Shown one piece after another: positions 21,872 to 32,100 of a DNA stretch of 64,000 nt. The notes beneath the pieces were generated by a model. That model made no database searches. It was not told where the DNA came from and saw only the letters and a program-made list of their open reading frames with translations. Position 1 is the stretch's first letter. Every line of letters starts with the position of its first letter. Origin of the DNA: Bacteroidota bacterium (GTDB taxonomy: Bacteria; Bacteroidota; Bacteroidia; Cytophagales; Cyclobacteriaceae); the NCBI GenBank assembly GCA_016191555.1, contig JACPVX010000078.1, positions 1 to 64,000 on the forward strand, read 5' to 3'. The translations under genes were made by a program, and so were the position numbers.

Positions 21872-24800
21872 ATGGAAACAAAGAACAAGAGGCAACCGGC
21901 TGCTTTTAGTCGTTGGCATCAACGTGAGATAGCTGTTTTACGAAAGGAATACGCTGCTGCATTCATCGCGCATCGAACCGTTGCGTTGCGCAGCATGGTA
22001 GCAGGCAATACAATGCTGATGTTGATCGTGTTTTTCAGCGCTTGCTTTTCAGCGAATGGACAAGGACAACTTTGGGGCACCACCCGAAAGGGGGCGTTCA
22101 CCGGGGGAGGCGTGATTCTTAAAACCAATGCCGATGCATCCAATTATTATGAGGTGAAGAAAGAGTGGGTTCTCTCAACACCGGGTGCCAATCCGCAGGC
22201 AACATTACTCTATGCCTCCGATGGAAAAATGTATGGCGTAACTCCTGCAGGCGGTGCAACGGGAGGGGGCGTTCTCTTTTATACGTATCCGGGCTCCACC
22301 CAGTACCAGGCGCGTTGGTCCTTCATCGAAAGCTACGATGGCAGCAACCCGCAAGGCGGATTGGTGGAAGCAGCGAATGGAAAAATATACGGGTTCACTT
22401 CCAAAGGAGGTCAGAATGGCAACGGTTCTCTTTTCGAATACCATCCGGTGAGCGGAGTGGTGTGGCCGAAGGTGTATCTCACCACCGCTACCGGCACCAT
22501 GGCACGAGGGTCGATGGTGGCCGCCTCCAACGGAAAATTATATGGCGTATGCCGATACGGTGGTTCTGCAGACGCGGGCGTTTTGTTTGAGTACGATCCA
22601 TCGTCTACCACGTGGACAGTAAAATACAATTTTGATGTCACCACCGGATCACAGCCAATGGGTGGATTGATCGTAGCGTCCAACGGCAAACTATATGGCA
22701 CCACTTCGCAAGGTGGCGCAAACGGAGTTGGTGTATTGTTTGAGTATAACATATCCACCAGCACGTTCGCCAAGCTCGTTGACTTAGCAGGTGCCACCGG
22801 CAAACTACCCACGGGCACATTGGTGCAGGCATCGAATGGAAAACTGTATGGCATGTGTCCCGCAGGTGGCGCACAAGATGCCGGAGTGGTGTTTGAATAC
22901 AACATTACCACCGCGCAATATGCATTGAAGTACTCGTTCGTTCCCGGCGACCCGATGGGCACGCGTCCTTTCGGAGGATTAGCGCAATCTTCTAATGGAA
23001 AACTGTACGGACTCACCACGCGAAGCATCGGCAACGGTGTTTTTGTTTCCGTCATCATCGAATTTGATCCGGCCAACGGAGCGATCGGCTACAAGTTGGG
23101 CGCTTCGTTTCAAAAAGGAGCGGGAGATATCAACTACAGCTCGATGGTCAGTGTCAGCACGTCCTTGTACGGTGTATCACCGTTGGGTGGCGAGACGGGA
23201 TCAGGTGTGTTGTTTAACTACAATCCGTTTACCGATGAGTATCGCACCGTTCTTGATTTTGAATACGGTGAGAATGGTGCTTTTCCGTATGCGGGAATGA
23301 CACTGGCAGGCAACGGAAAAATGTACGGACTGTTATCAACCGGAGGCACGGGTAAAAAAGGATTACTCTACGAATTTGATCCGGTCACGAATGATTATGG
23401 GAAGAAGGTGGAGTTTGCAGGCGCGAATGGTGCCAACCCCCTGGGCGAATTGGTGGTGGCACCCAACGGAAAACTGTATGGCACTACTACGTTTGGAGGT
23501 GCATCCTCCAACACCAACTACTTCTCCATTGAAAACGGATCGTTCAATCTGCGCGAAGGAACGGGGTTCGGTGTCTTGTTTGAATATGATCCGGCCACGA
23601 GTGTCTACACCAAGAAAACAGAATTTGATGCAACCACCGGCACGAATCCATACGGACAACTGCTCGTGGCAAGCGATGGATTTTTTTATGGTGTTACGAA
23701 CAGGGGAGGAGTAAACAATGGCGGAACCATTTACAAATTTGATCCGGCCACCAGTCAACTCACCAAACTAAAAGATCTTCCCGCCAACGCAGGCTTTGTC
23801 GTGAATGGTCCACGCTCGGGATTAACCGAAGCGCCCAACGGAAAATTTTATGGAGTAACTCCTTACGGTGATGGAGCAAATGGTGGTGGCATTGTTTACG
23901 AATACAATCCCGCCACAGGCGATTTCACCATTCTTAAAAAGTTCCCACAGGTTTATTCGACAACGCCAAATGATGGCAACGTTCCCATGGGGAAATTAAC
24001 GGTGGGTGCAGATGGAAAACTGTACGGCATGAACAGTCAGGGAGGGAGCCAGTCATTTTTAGGGGGCTCCATTTTTCAAGTAGATCCCGCTACCGGTCAG
24101 GTCACCACAAAAAAGTTGTTAGATCCCTCGGTAGGTGTCTTCCCGAAAGGGGGTTTTGTTTCCGATGCCTCGGGAAAACTGTATGCCATGTGCAACAAAG
24201 GTACATTGGGGCAGCAGGGCACGATCATTCAGTATGATCCGGTCACCAATACATTGATCCGAAAGATGCAGTTCGATCTCGCCAGTGCCGATAGTCCGGA
24301 TTATGCTTCGCTCACGCTTTATCCCGGAAAAATGGAACAGCGAATTGCGTTTGAATCGTTCACACCTAAAAAATACGGAAGCGGAACAATCACCTTGCCG
24401 GCCAACTCTTCGGCAGGATTGCCCATCACCTACACCACCTCGAATCCGGCAGTGGCCACCGTTACCGGAAACGTGGTGACGTTGGTATATGTAGGAACAG
24501 CCGATATCAAGGGCAGCGCTGCAGGCAACACGACCTACAATGCCGCACCCGATGTCTCCAATACATTAACAGTAACGAAGGGAGATCAGACGCTGACATT
24601 CAACGCGCTAAACGATACGAAACTATCAGACAAGTTCATCAACTTATTTGCCGTTGCATCGTCCAACCTCGTGCCCACCTTCACCTCGTCAGACCCGAGT
24701 GTGGCTTCGGTGAGCACGGGCAATGTTCTGCTACTTCATAAGACCGGCACCGTGACCATCACCGCCAGTCAACCGGGCAATGGCACTTACAACGCGGCAA

Positions 24801-25792
24801 CCAGTGTAGACAGATCGCTGACGATCACGCCCGGAGATCAGGTGATCACGTTTCCTGAATTCGGAACGGTTCGCGTAAACGCAACACCTTTCATCATCAA
24901 CGCAAATGTTAATTCCGGCCTGACGTTGACATTTACCAGTTCCAATCCGACTGTTGCAAAAGTGAGTGGAAACACAATCACCGTTTTGGCAGCGGGCACC
25001 ACAGAGATCAAAGCCGAGCAAGCGGGAAACAGCAATTACAATCCCGCCACTTCGGTAACACGTTTGCTCACCATCACCAAAGTCGACCAAACGATTACCT
25101 TTCCTGCCATAGCGGCTAAGCAGGAGGGAGGGGCTCCTTTTTCATTAAGTGCTTCTTCCAATTCAGCACTTGCGATCACCTACAGTACCACCTCGACAAA
25201 AATTGCACTCGCAGCAGGTCAGGTCACCATCGTGAAAGCAGGATCGGTTACGATCGCGGCAGATCAACCCGGAGACAATATATATAATGCAGCTCCGCGG
25301 GTGGAGCAAACGTTCTGCATCAATCCGGCAAAGCCCGTCATCACCTTGTCGGGAGCCGACACAAAAGATATTCTGCTCACTTCATCCGCAGCCACGGGCA
25401 ATCAATGGTATTTGAATGGAACAGCGATCACTTCGGCAACGCAAGCAACGTTCACTCCAACCTTGGCGGGATTGTACACTGTAATTACTACGGTGGATAA
25501 TTGCAGCAGCGAGCCGTCAAATCAAATACCGCTGGTTGTTACAGGCGTAGAATCAGCAGAATCAAACATCAAACTCTATCCGAACCCCGGCACTACTCAT
25601 CTGACGATCGAACTTCCCGGAGGCGACCGACAATTACTTCAACTCCTCAATAATCAGGGCAGTGTGATTCAGTCACTGGAAACAACTACCCAACAGATTG
25701 AATGGGATGTGAACGGATTGGCATCGGGTCTGTACATCCTGCGGGTAGAGCATCAGGGAAAAATAGAACATTACAAATGGATAAAACAATAA
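21872..25792 (+). CDS. GloVer-repeat T9SS surface protein (1306 aa)
   Basis: The ATG at 21872 is chosen over TTG 21839, which lies in the promoter. An unusually long basic N-terminus (about 60 residues) precedes the hydrophobic signal 'MLMLIVFFSACFSANGQ'. Residues about 65-820 hold at least a dozen repeats of ~50 residues built on 'GKLYG.T..GG..G.GVLFEYDP' (choice-of-anchor tandem repeat GloVer-type), likely a beta-propeller-like fibre. About 830-1130 are three or four bacterial Ig-like modules. Next comes a 'WYLNGTAI' module, and finally a type A T9SS sorting domain starting 'LYPNPGTTHLTI'. It is probably secreted by T9SS and cell-surface attached. A short lipoprotein gene follows after 11 bp. 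Confidence 0.85.
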   Translation: METKNKRQPAAFSRWHQREIAVLRKEYAAAFIAHRTVALRSMVAGNTMLMLIVFFSACFSANGQGQLWGTTRKGAFTGGGVILKTNADASNYYEVKKEWVLSTPGANPQATLLYASDGKMYGVTPAGGATGGGVLFYTYPGSTQYQARWSFIESYDGSNPQGGLVEAANGKIYGFTSKGGQNGNGSLFEYHPVSGVVWPKVYLTTATGTMARGSMVAASNGKLYGVCRYGGSADAGVLFEYDPSSTTWTVKYNFDVTTGSQPMGGLIVASNGKLYGTTSQGGANGVGVLFEYNISTSTFAKLVDLAGATGKLPTGTLVQASNGKLYGMCPAGGAQDAGVVFEYNITTAQYALKYSFVPGDPMGTRPFGGLAQSSNGKLYGLTTRSIGNGVFVSVIIEFDPANGAIGYKLGASFQKGAGDINYSSMVSVSTSLYGVSPLGGETGSGVLFNYNPFTDEYRTVLDFEYGENGAFPYAGMTLAGNGKMYGLLSTGGTGKKGLLYEFDPVTNDYGKKVEFAGANGANPLGELVVAPNGKLYGTTTFGGASSNTNYFSIENGSFNLREGTGFGVLFEYDPATSVYTKKTEFDATTGTNPYGQLLVASDGFFYGVTNRGGVNNGGTIYKFDPATSQLTKLKDLPANAGFVVNGPRSGLTEAPNGKFYGVTPYGDGANGGGIVYEYNPATGDFTILKKFPQVYSTTPNDGNVPMGKLTVGADGKLYGMNSQGGSQSFLGGSIFQVDPATGQVTTKKLLDPSVGVFPKGGFVSDASGKLYAMCNKGTLGQQGTIIQYDPVTNTLIRKMQFDLASADSPDYASLTLYPGKMEQRIAFESFTPKKYGSGTITLPANSSAGLPITYTTSNPAVATVTGNVVTLVYVGTADIKGSAAGNTTYNAAPDVSNTLTVTKGDQTLTFNALNDTKLSDKFINLFAVASSNLVPTFTSSDPSVASVSTGNVLLLHKTGTVTITASQPGNGTYNAATSVDRSLTITPGDQVITFPEFGTVRVNATPFIINANVNSGLTLTFTSSNPTVAKVSGNTITVLAAGTTEIKAEQAGNSNYNPATSVTRLLTITKVDQTITFPAIAAKQEGGAPFSLSASSNSALAITYSTTSTKIALAAGQVTIVKAGSVTIAADQPGDNIYNAAPRVEQTFCINPAKPVITLSGADTKDILLTSSAATGNQWYLNGTAITSATQATFTPTLAGLYTVITTVDNCSSEPSNQIPLVVTGVESAESNIKLYPNPGTTHLTIELPGGDRQLLQLLNNQGSVIQSLETTTQQIEWDVNGLASGLYILRVEHQGKIEHYKWIKQ

Positions 25793-25803
25793 ACGTATTG
25801 GCT

Positions 25804-26223
25804 ATGAAGAAACTACTATCGTGTTGGATGATTGCCATGGTGCTGTTGCAGGCATCGTGCAACAATGAGAAGACCGCTGCGGCACCCGATGTGAAAGCAC
25901 TGCTCACCGGCAGCACCTGGAAGATAAAGACGGTGACCGTTGACGGCATGAATAAGAATGATCTGTTCACCAATCTATCCGTCACATTCACGGCTACGGA
26001 GTTCACCGCATTGAATGGAGGTCTGGTTTGGCCTGCCAGCGGAACGTGGACATTATCAGGTGCCGATCAGCGTACCATCATTCGTAACGATGGCACGCAA
26101 ATAACAGTCGCTGCGATATCGGAAACCGAACTGACCTTACAACTGATGTGGAGTAAAACAACATTGGGAAGTGGGAGAGTGGAGTCCATTCAAGGGAATC
26201 ATACATTTACGTTCGGCAAGTAA
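25804..26223 (+). CDS. Small lipocalin-like lipoprotein (139 aa)
   Basis: Starts 'MKKLLSCWMIAMVLLQASC' with lipobox Q-A-S-C (C19). The mature domain has the Bacteroidota lipocalin-like pattern: 'LLTGSTWKIKTVTVDG', 'NLSVTFTATEFTALNGG', 'WPASGTWTLSGADQRTIIRNDGTQITV', 'ETELTLQLMWS'. Eleven base pairs separate it from the GloVer gene, so they form an operon and it may assist that surface protein. Specific ligand unknown. The longer frame from 25702 overlaps the end of the GloVer gene and is not used. Confidence 0.75.
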   Translation: MKKLLSCWMIAMVLLQASCNNEKTAAAPDVKALLTGSTWKIKTVTVDGMNKNDLFTNLSVTFTATEFTALNGGLVWPASGTWTLSGADQRTIIRNDGTQITVAAISETELTLQLMWSKTTLGSGRVESIQGNHTFTFGK

Positions 26224-26230
26224 AACAAAG

Positions 26231-26263
26231 GAGAGTGGTGTGCATGAGTCGCACTCCACGCTC
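26231..26263. terminator. Hairpin between convergent genes
   Basis: GAGAGTGGTGTGC and GCACTCCACGCTC pair over 13 positions with two mismatches around ATGAGTC, followed by TTTAAC. It is placed between the stop of the lipoprotein gene (26223) and the convergent DUF885 gene (26303), as expected of a shared terminator, though the T-run is weak. Confidence 0.45.
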
Positions 26264-26302
26264 TTTAACTGTTAGACCACTAACGCGGAGCGTCCTTCGT
26301 GA

Positions 26303-27967
26303 TTATTTTAAATCGTTGAACAGTGCTTCGCTCATGAGCGAGGGCGGCATGTTCCCGATCTTCAACAATCGATCATGGAAATCTTTCAGCGTAAATTGTG
26401 TTCCTCTTTTCAGTTTGAATTGCTCACGCATCTTTAGTATTTCCATCATCCCTGTAAAGTAGCCAATAAAATAACCCGGAGAAGCCGTAGAAGAATCTAC
26501 TTCCAATTGAGCCGCCCACCGAAGAAATCCAACCTTGTCGGTCATCAGTTGAATGGCATCTTCGTAGGTAAGTTTGCCCGTGTGCATCCCTACATCGTAA
26601 ATAACACGCGCATTTCTCCAGAGACGAAGTTGCAGCTGTCGCAGATGAATTCGTTCGTTGGGGAAGAACCCGGTTTCTTGCATCAGTTGTTCATTGTACA
26701 AACCCCATCCTTCCGAAAAAAAGGAAATGCCATTCGTCCTTCTGAGTTTCCGGCTATGATGAAGTTGATACAATCCTTGTACATGGTGGCCGCCATACGT
26801 TTCATGCGGAGCGGTAACAATGATCACACCCCAATCATGTTCGGTAAGGTATTCTTGCTTGCGTTTTGCGTCCCATTGTTCTTCGTAAGGATTGATCATC
26901 CATTCAGACGTATAGATACTATCTTGATCTTTGGATTTGGCACTGGAGAAGTTTCCGTAGTACGATGTCTTTCGAAGATATTCGGCACGTGGCACTACTC
27001 GCACGCGCTCGTTCCAGGGAATGGAGATCAGGTCATGCGAACGAATGTGTTCACCTGCTTTGTCGACCCACTCTTGATGAGCTTCAATCATTTTTTCAGG
27101 CGCAGGCCCGTCTGATTTTATTTCCAACGCCAATTGTTGCCATGTTTTACTTGGATCTATTTCCTTCGCCAACTGTTCTAATTCTGAAACAGTTTGGTTA
27201 AACATCTTCCATCCATACTCATAGAGGCTATCGCTGGAATAAGAAATCAAATATTGTCCCTTCAGCATTTGATTGTACGTATCATAGCCAATGGCAAAGT
27301 CTCCTTTTTCTTTTTTCGGTAATTCATCCTTGATAAAATGAATATAACGCTCCAATGAAAGACGAGCCGCCTTTGATAAATGAAGTATCGTGTCGCCATC
27401 GGCACCGGCCAGCTGCGCGAAAGCAGGTATCTCTTTGTCGAAGAGAGCATAACCATTTTCGGCCATAAACAATCCTAACTCTTGAAAGCGCGGAACATAC
27501 GTATCCAGCAACTTCATACCATTTTCGAGTTGCGTGGGCGCGATGGCAAGACGCTTTTTAACCTGCGCTATCTTCTTCGATACATCAATGGGCTGATTGA
27601 TGACATCGGAAATACCTGTGAAGGTCATAAACAATCGCGGATCACGCTTCCAGGCTTGGATCTTTGCTTGCTCTACTTCACGCCCTACTAAAATACTCTG
27701 CGCAAATTTCCAGTCGATCAAGTCATCGCCTTTTAATTGGGATGTATCGATGGCACGCAGTTGCACCAATTGCGCTTGCGTTTTGGCCAACGATCGGTCA
27801 AATGATTCTTTACTAAGCGAATCATCGGGTTGCCTGCGTCCTCGCGGAGATGAACCTAAAAATCCATCCAGAAAAGTTTGGAGCTGAGTGGTGGCATGGC
27901 CATCCTTCTTTTCAGAAGGGCTGCAGCCAACGAGCAGCAGCATAACAAGTAGTAGAAGGTTTCGCAT
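26303..27967 (-). CDS. DUF885 family metallopeptidase-like lipoprotein (554 aa)
   Basis: The start at 27967 gives 'MRNLLLLVMLLLVGC' (lipobox cysteine 15); the longer frame from 28078 has no signal logic. DUF885 hallmarks are 'HETYGGHH' (about 388-395), a zinc-binding HExxx-type motif, and 'SEGWGLYNEQL' (about 418), with E419 as a likely further ligand. The length is typical for the family. DUF885 proteins are related to M32/M3-type peptidases and are probably periplasmic or outer-membrane peptidases of unknown substrate. The gene stands alone, convergent with the lipoprotein gene. Confidence 0.85.
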   Translation of the reverse strand: MRNLLLLVMLLLVGCSPSEKKDGHATTQLQTFLDGFLGSSPRGRRQPDDSLSKESFDRSLAKTQAQLVQLRAIDTSQLKGDDLIDWKFAQSILVGREVEQAKIQAWKRDPRLFMTFTGISDVINQPIDVSKKIAQVKKRLAIAPTQLENGMKLLDTYVPRFQELGLFMAENGYALFDKEIPAFAQLAGADGDTILHLSKAARLSLERYIHFIKDELPKKEKGDFAIGYDTYNQMLKGQYLISYSSDSLYEYGWKMFNQTVSELEQLAKEIDPSKTWQQLALEIKSDGPAPEKMIEAHQEWVDKAGEHIRSHDLISIPWNERVRVVPRAEYLRKTSYYGNFSSAKSKDQDSIYTSEWMINPYEEQWDAKRKQEYLTEHDWGVIIVTAPHETYGGHHVQGLYQLHHSRKLRRTNGISFFSEGWGLYNEQLMQETGFFPNERIHLRQLQLRLWRNARVIYDVGMHTGKLTYEDAIQLMTDKVGFLRWAAQLEVDSSTASPGYFIGYFTGMMEILKMREQFKLKRGTQFTLKDFHDRLLKIGNMPPSLMSEALFNDLK

Positions 27968-28098
27968 AGATACATCGGTTTCTACGCTTAAAGTAGTTAT
28001 TTGACGAGTGAGTAACAAGCACAATTCTGTACTGGATGAGTTGTTGACTGTTGACTGCCAGAATATTCTCCTTTCCATATTCCGGGGCTCATTTGCAG

Positions 28099-28413
28099 GA
28101 TGCGAGTTTCAGTTTGGCGGATGCTTCTGGTAACTTGCCGGCTGCGAGTGTTAGCTTGCGGCATGACAGTGTGTCCTTGCCGACTGCGAGTTTCTGTTTG
28201 GCGGATGCTTCCGGTAACTTGGCGACTGCGAGTGGTAACTTGCAGCATGACAGTGTTTCCTTGGCGACTGCAAGTTTCTGTTTGGCGGATGCTTCTGGTA
28301 ACTTGGCGACTGCGAGTGGTAGCTTGCCGCATGACAGTGTTTCCTTGCCGACTGCGAGTTTCTGTTTGGCGAATGCTCCCGGTAACTTGGCGACTGCGTG
28401 TGGTCACTTGCGG
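28099..28413. repeat. 21-bp minisatellite with 84-bp higher-order period, 15 units
   Basis: Fifteen 21-bp units. They recur in an order of four (TTTCTGTTTGGCGGATGC, GGTAACTTGGCGACTGCGAG, GGTAACTTGC-GCATGAC and AGTGT-TCCTTG types), giving an 84-bp super-repeat present almost four times. Several frames on both strands remain open because 21 is divisible by three. The rest of the 599-bp gap (27968-28566) shows nothing recognisable. Confidence 0.85.
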
Positions 28414-28566
28414 TATGTCCGTATTTCCTTGAAGAAGGCAAGTACATACTTCACGTTAGATTTCGATCGCTTCTTGAATGATCGCTCGCAAAGTTACTTC
28501 TGTTCTGTGAATCCAATTCTCCGGCCAGCCACACACAATTCCCCTTAAGGTTATATAATTTATATT

Positions 28567-29028
28567 ATGTTAAGTAATAAAGTACCGAATAACGATATAT
28601 CATCCAAAGTCTCTCATTCCTCGATTAGAAGATTAAAGGCTGATTTAGCAAAGCGATCAGATAAAATCTTAGAACTTCAATTGAAATTAGCACAAGAGCA
28701 TAATCAGAATATCATTTTATGGTCAAAAATCAATAGCAAAGACTCTTTGCTTTCGATCAAAGATGAAATCATTAAGATAAGTGAACGGGATATTGCTTCA
28801 TTAGAGAAACTTTTCAATGATACACAAGAAGATACTCGTGTTGTTGTTGCGAACCTTTACTATGCTCAGGCACAAGCGCTGGAGACAGCGGCTAATCGCA
28901 CTCACTTTGCCCCGCGTAAAAAGAAGGAAACAAGACGTGAGGCGCTGGAGCTGTACCGTCTATCTTTGTCATTGGGCAAAGTTGATGCTCAAATTAAGAT
29001 TGATGAGTTAGAAAAGAAATTGGGATAG
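28567..29028 (+). CDS. Coiled-coil hypothetical protein (153 aa)
   Basis: Soluble and strongly helical. Residues about 20-95 give a heptad pattern ('LKADLAKRSDKILELQLKLAQEHNQN', 'LLSIKDEIIKISERDIASLEKLF') typical of a coiled coil. The C-terminal ~55 residues ('LYYAQAQALETAANRTHFAPRKKKETRREALELYRLSLSLGKVDAQ') resemble one TPR/Sel1-like helical pair. No signal or membrane segment. Family not recognised; possibly a scaffold. It is monocistronic and lies between the minisatellite and dnaE2. Confidence 0.65.
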   Translation: MLSNKVPNNDISSKVSHSSIRRLKADLAKRSDKILELQLKLAQEHNQNIILWSKINSKDSLLSIKDEIIKISERDIASLEKLFNDTQEDTRVVVANLYYAQAQALETAANRTHFAPRKKKETRREALELYRLSLSLGKVDAQIKIDELEKKLG

Positions 29029-29152
29029 GATTGATTTTAGAAATTTTACTTAAGGGGGTCTTTCATTAAGCAGTGATGTTGATTGTCAGACCCTCCTTAT
29101 CTAGTTTTCAATTGCTTTTCAAAACGACAAGCTAAGGTCAAAGCAAAACTTG

Positions 29153-32100
29153 TTATCTAAAATTCCTTCCCTCCGGAAAAACCTTGCCACTGGCGATTTG
29201 TTCTTCTTTTAAACTATCCTCCGTCAAAAACGGTGATGATGTCTCGTCCGAGCGACACATTGGTTTCAGTGAAAGACTTTCATCTTTTGATGGCGTGAGT
29301 TTCAGCAATAACCGGGAAAAATTGTAACATCTCTTTACGATCACATGAATCACTTCGCCCTCGCGCTGCAGTTGACCTTCCACCATCAGCAATCGAGATT
29401 GAATAATTTCCTTTCGGTATTTATCGAAAAGATTTTTGAATACAACCAGATTGGCGTTCCCGGTCTCATCTTCAATTGTGATAAAGCAAATGCCGCTGGC
29501 AGTTCCTGGGCGTTGCCGCACCAGAATAAGCCCTGCTACTTTCACTATGTCTTTATCTTTAGCTGCCACCAGCGAAGCAATCGGCCGGACGTGAAGTTGT
29601 TCGAGTTGTTCCCTGACAAAGCTGACCGGATGGGCTTTTAGTGATAGCGACAAAGCTGCATAATCATGAATTACGTGCTCTGATGTAGCCATCTCCGGCA
29701 ATTCTATTTTCTCTTCAATTGTGGTTGTAGATGACTGCTCTGAAAACAAGCCCTGCGCCTGAAAGTCTTTTGTAGTTACTTCCCACAGCGCCTTTCGCCT
29801 GTCCTTGTCTATTGAACGAAATACATCCGCGTCCGCCAGTTTTTCAAGTACCGTTTCAGTCACTCCTCTTTCGCGAAGCTGATGAATTGAATGGTATCCT
29901 ATTTTTCTTCCATCGATTAATAGCTTCACCTCTTCTTCACGCATGCCCTTTATCTGCCGGAAGCCCAGCCGAAGCGCAAAATATTTACCTGACTTCTCTT
30001 CGAGCTTATTATCCCAATCAGAATAGTTGATGTCTACCGGGCGAACTTCAACACCATGTTTGGTGGCATCAATTATAATTTGTGCTGGCTGATAGAAACC
30101 CATCGGCATGCTGTTGAGCAATGAGCATGCAAACACATCAGGGTAGTAGCATTTTATCCACGAAGAAACATAGACGAGCAACGCAAAGCTCACCGTATGA
30201 CTTTCAGGAAACCCATAACTGCCAAATCCCTCCAACTGCCTAAACACGCGCTGTGCGTATTCAAGACTGTATCCTTTGGCGGTCATTCCCGCAATAAGCT
30301 TGTCCCTAAAATAAGACACCTTTCCCTTTGCCTTGAAAGTTGCCATGCTCCTGCGCAACTCATCTGCTTCGGCCGGAGTAAAACCCGCAGCAACAATAGC
30401 GATCTTCATCGCTTGCTCTTGAAACAATGGAACCCCAAGTGTTCGCTCTAAAATTTCTTTCAACTCTTTCGATGGATACTCTGCCAGCTCTTCTCCATTT
30501 CGTCTTCTCAGGTAGGGATGAACCATGTCTCCTTGAATCGGGCCGGGCCTTACAATGGCTACTTCAATGACCAAGTCATAAAAACATTTAGGACGCAATC
30601 GTGGTAACATGGATTGCTGCGCTCGACTCTCAATTTGAAAAACACCAATCGTATCTGCATGACTCACCATCGCATAAACTGCCGGGTCGTCCTGGGGAAT
30701 ATTTGCCAGTGTAAGATCAAGACCATACTGTTTCTTGGCCAGGTCAAATGCTTTGCGAATGCAGGTGAGCATCCCCAATGCCAGCACATCAATCTTTAAA
30801 AACTTGAGTGCTTCGATATCGTCTTTGTTCCACTCAATATTGGTGCGGTTTTCCATCCGTGCATTGAGGATGGGACAGAGATCGGATAATTTACCTTGCG
30901 TGATAACGAATCCACCCGTATGCTGCCCCAGTTGCCGGGGAAAACCCATAAACTCTTCGGTAAGTTTAAGGACTTTTTGAATCGTAGGATCATCGGGGTT
31001 TATGCCTTGGCTGATGATTCGTTTTTTATCGAAGCCATCTTCTTTGAAACTCCAAATCAATCCGGAGAGTCGTGTGATGGTATCAACTGACAGCCCCATG
31101 GCTTTTCCTACATCGCGAATAGATCCTTTGTGATGTTGCTGTGTAACGGTTGCAACCACAGCGGCACGATCGCGCCCGTATTTATTATAGATGTACTGCA
31201 TCACTTCCTCCCTCCTTTCATGCTCAAAGTCTACATCGATGTCTGGCGGTTCGTTCCGGGCCGAAGAAATGAATCGCTCGAATAACAAATCGAATTTGGA
31301 CGGGTCTACAGAAGTAATGCCTAGGCAATAGCAGACAGTTGAGTTTGCTGCTGATCCCCTACCCTGGCAAAGGATTTTTTGCTCGCGGGCATACCGAACA
31401 ATATCGTACACCGTGAGAAAATATTCGGCATAGTTTACTTCACCGATAAACTTCAATTCATAGTTTATATTCTCACAAACTTTGGCAGGGATTTGTTCAC
31501 CGAAAATTTGATGAGCTCCTTGCCAGGTAAGAAAAACAAGTTCTTCTTGTGGTGAGCGGCCAGCACTTGTAATCTCTTTTGGGTATTGATACTTCAATTC
31601 ATCAAGTGAGAATACACAGGCTTCCGAAATCTCTTCAGTCTTTAAAATAGCATCCGGATATTGACTGAACAAACGCTTCATTTCATCTATAGGCTTCAGG
31701 TATCTTTCAGCATTCGGGTGTAATCGAAAGCCTGCATTGTGAATGGTGCACTTCTCTCGCACACACGTGACAACATCTTGTAATTCTCTGCGCAAAGGAT
31801 GATGGTAGTGCACATCATTGGTGGCCACCATGGGTGCATTCAATTGCTTTGCCAATTGTGCGATTCGGTACAATTGTTTGGCATCCTCTCCGCCATATGT
31901 TCTAGATGCACCCAAATAGAGTTGATCTCCGAACGCATCACGGTATTCCTTCAGCGAATTCTTAAATGCGTCATCAAATTCAAAAACTTCATTGAGCGAA
32001 AGTGGTGGCACCGCAATAAATTTTATTCCCTGTGAATGGCGGTAAACATCGGATTTATATAATTCGCATTTTCCTTTTTCGGTGCGAAGGTTACCTACGC

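Noticed and set aside
27997..28548. Overlapping open frames on both strands across the second minisatellite
   Set aside because: Several frames are open at once, the + frame starts at TTG, and the translations are pure 7-residue repeats.
29041..29100. GGGTCT...AGACCC as terminator of dnaE2 or of the gene at 28567
   Set aside because: Six-base stem with a loop of about 27 bases and no T-run; too weak to call.
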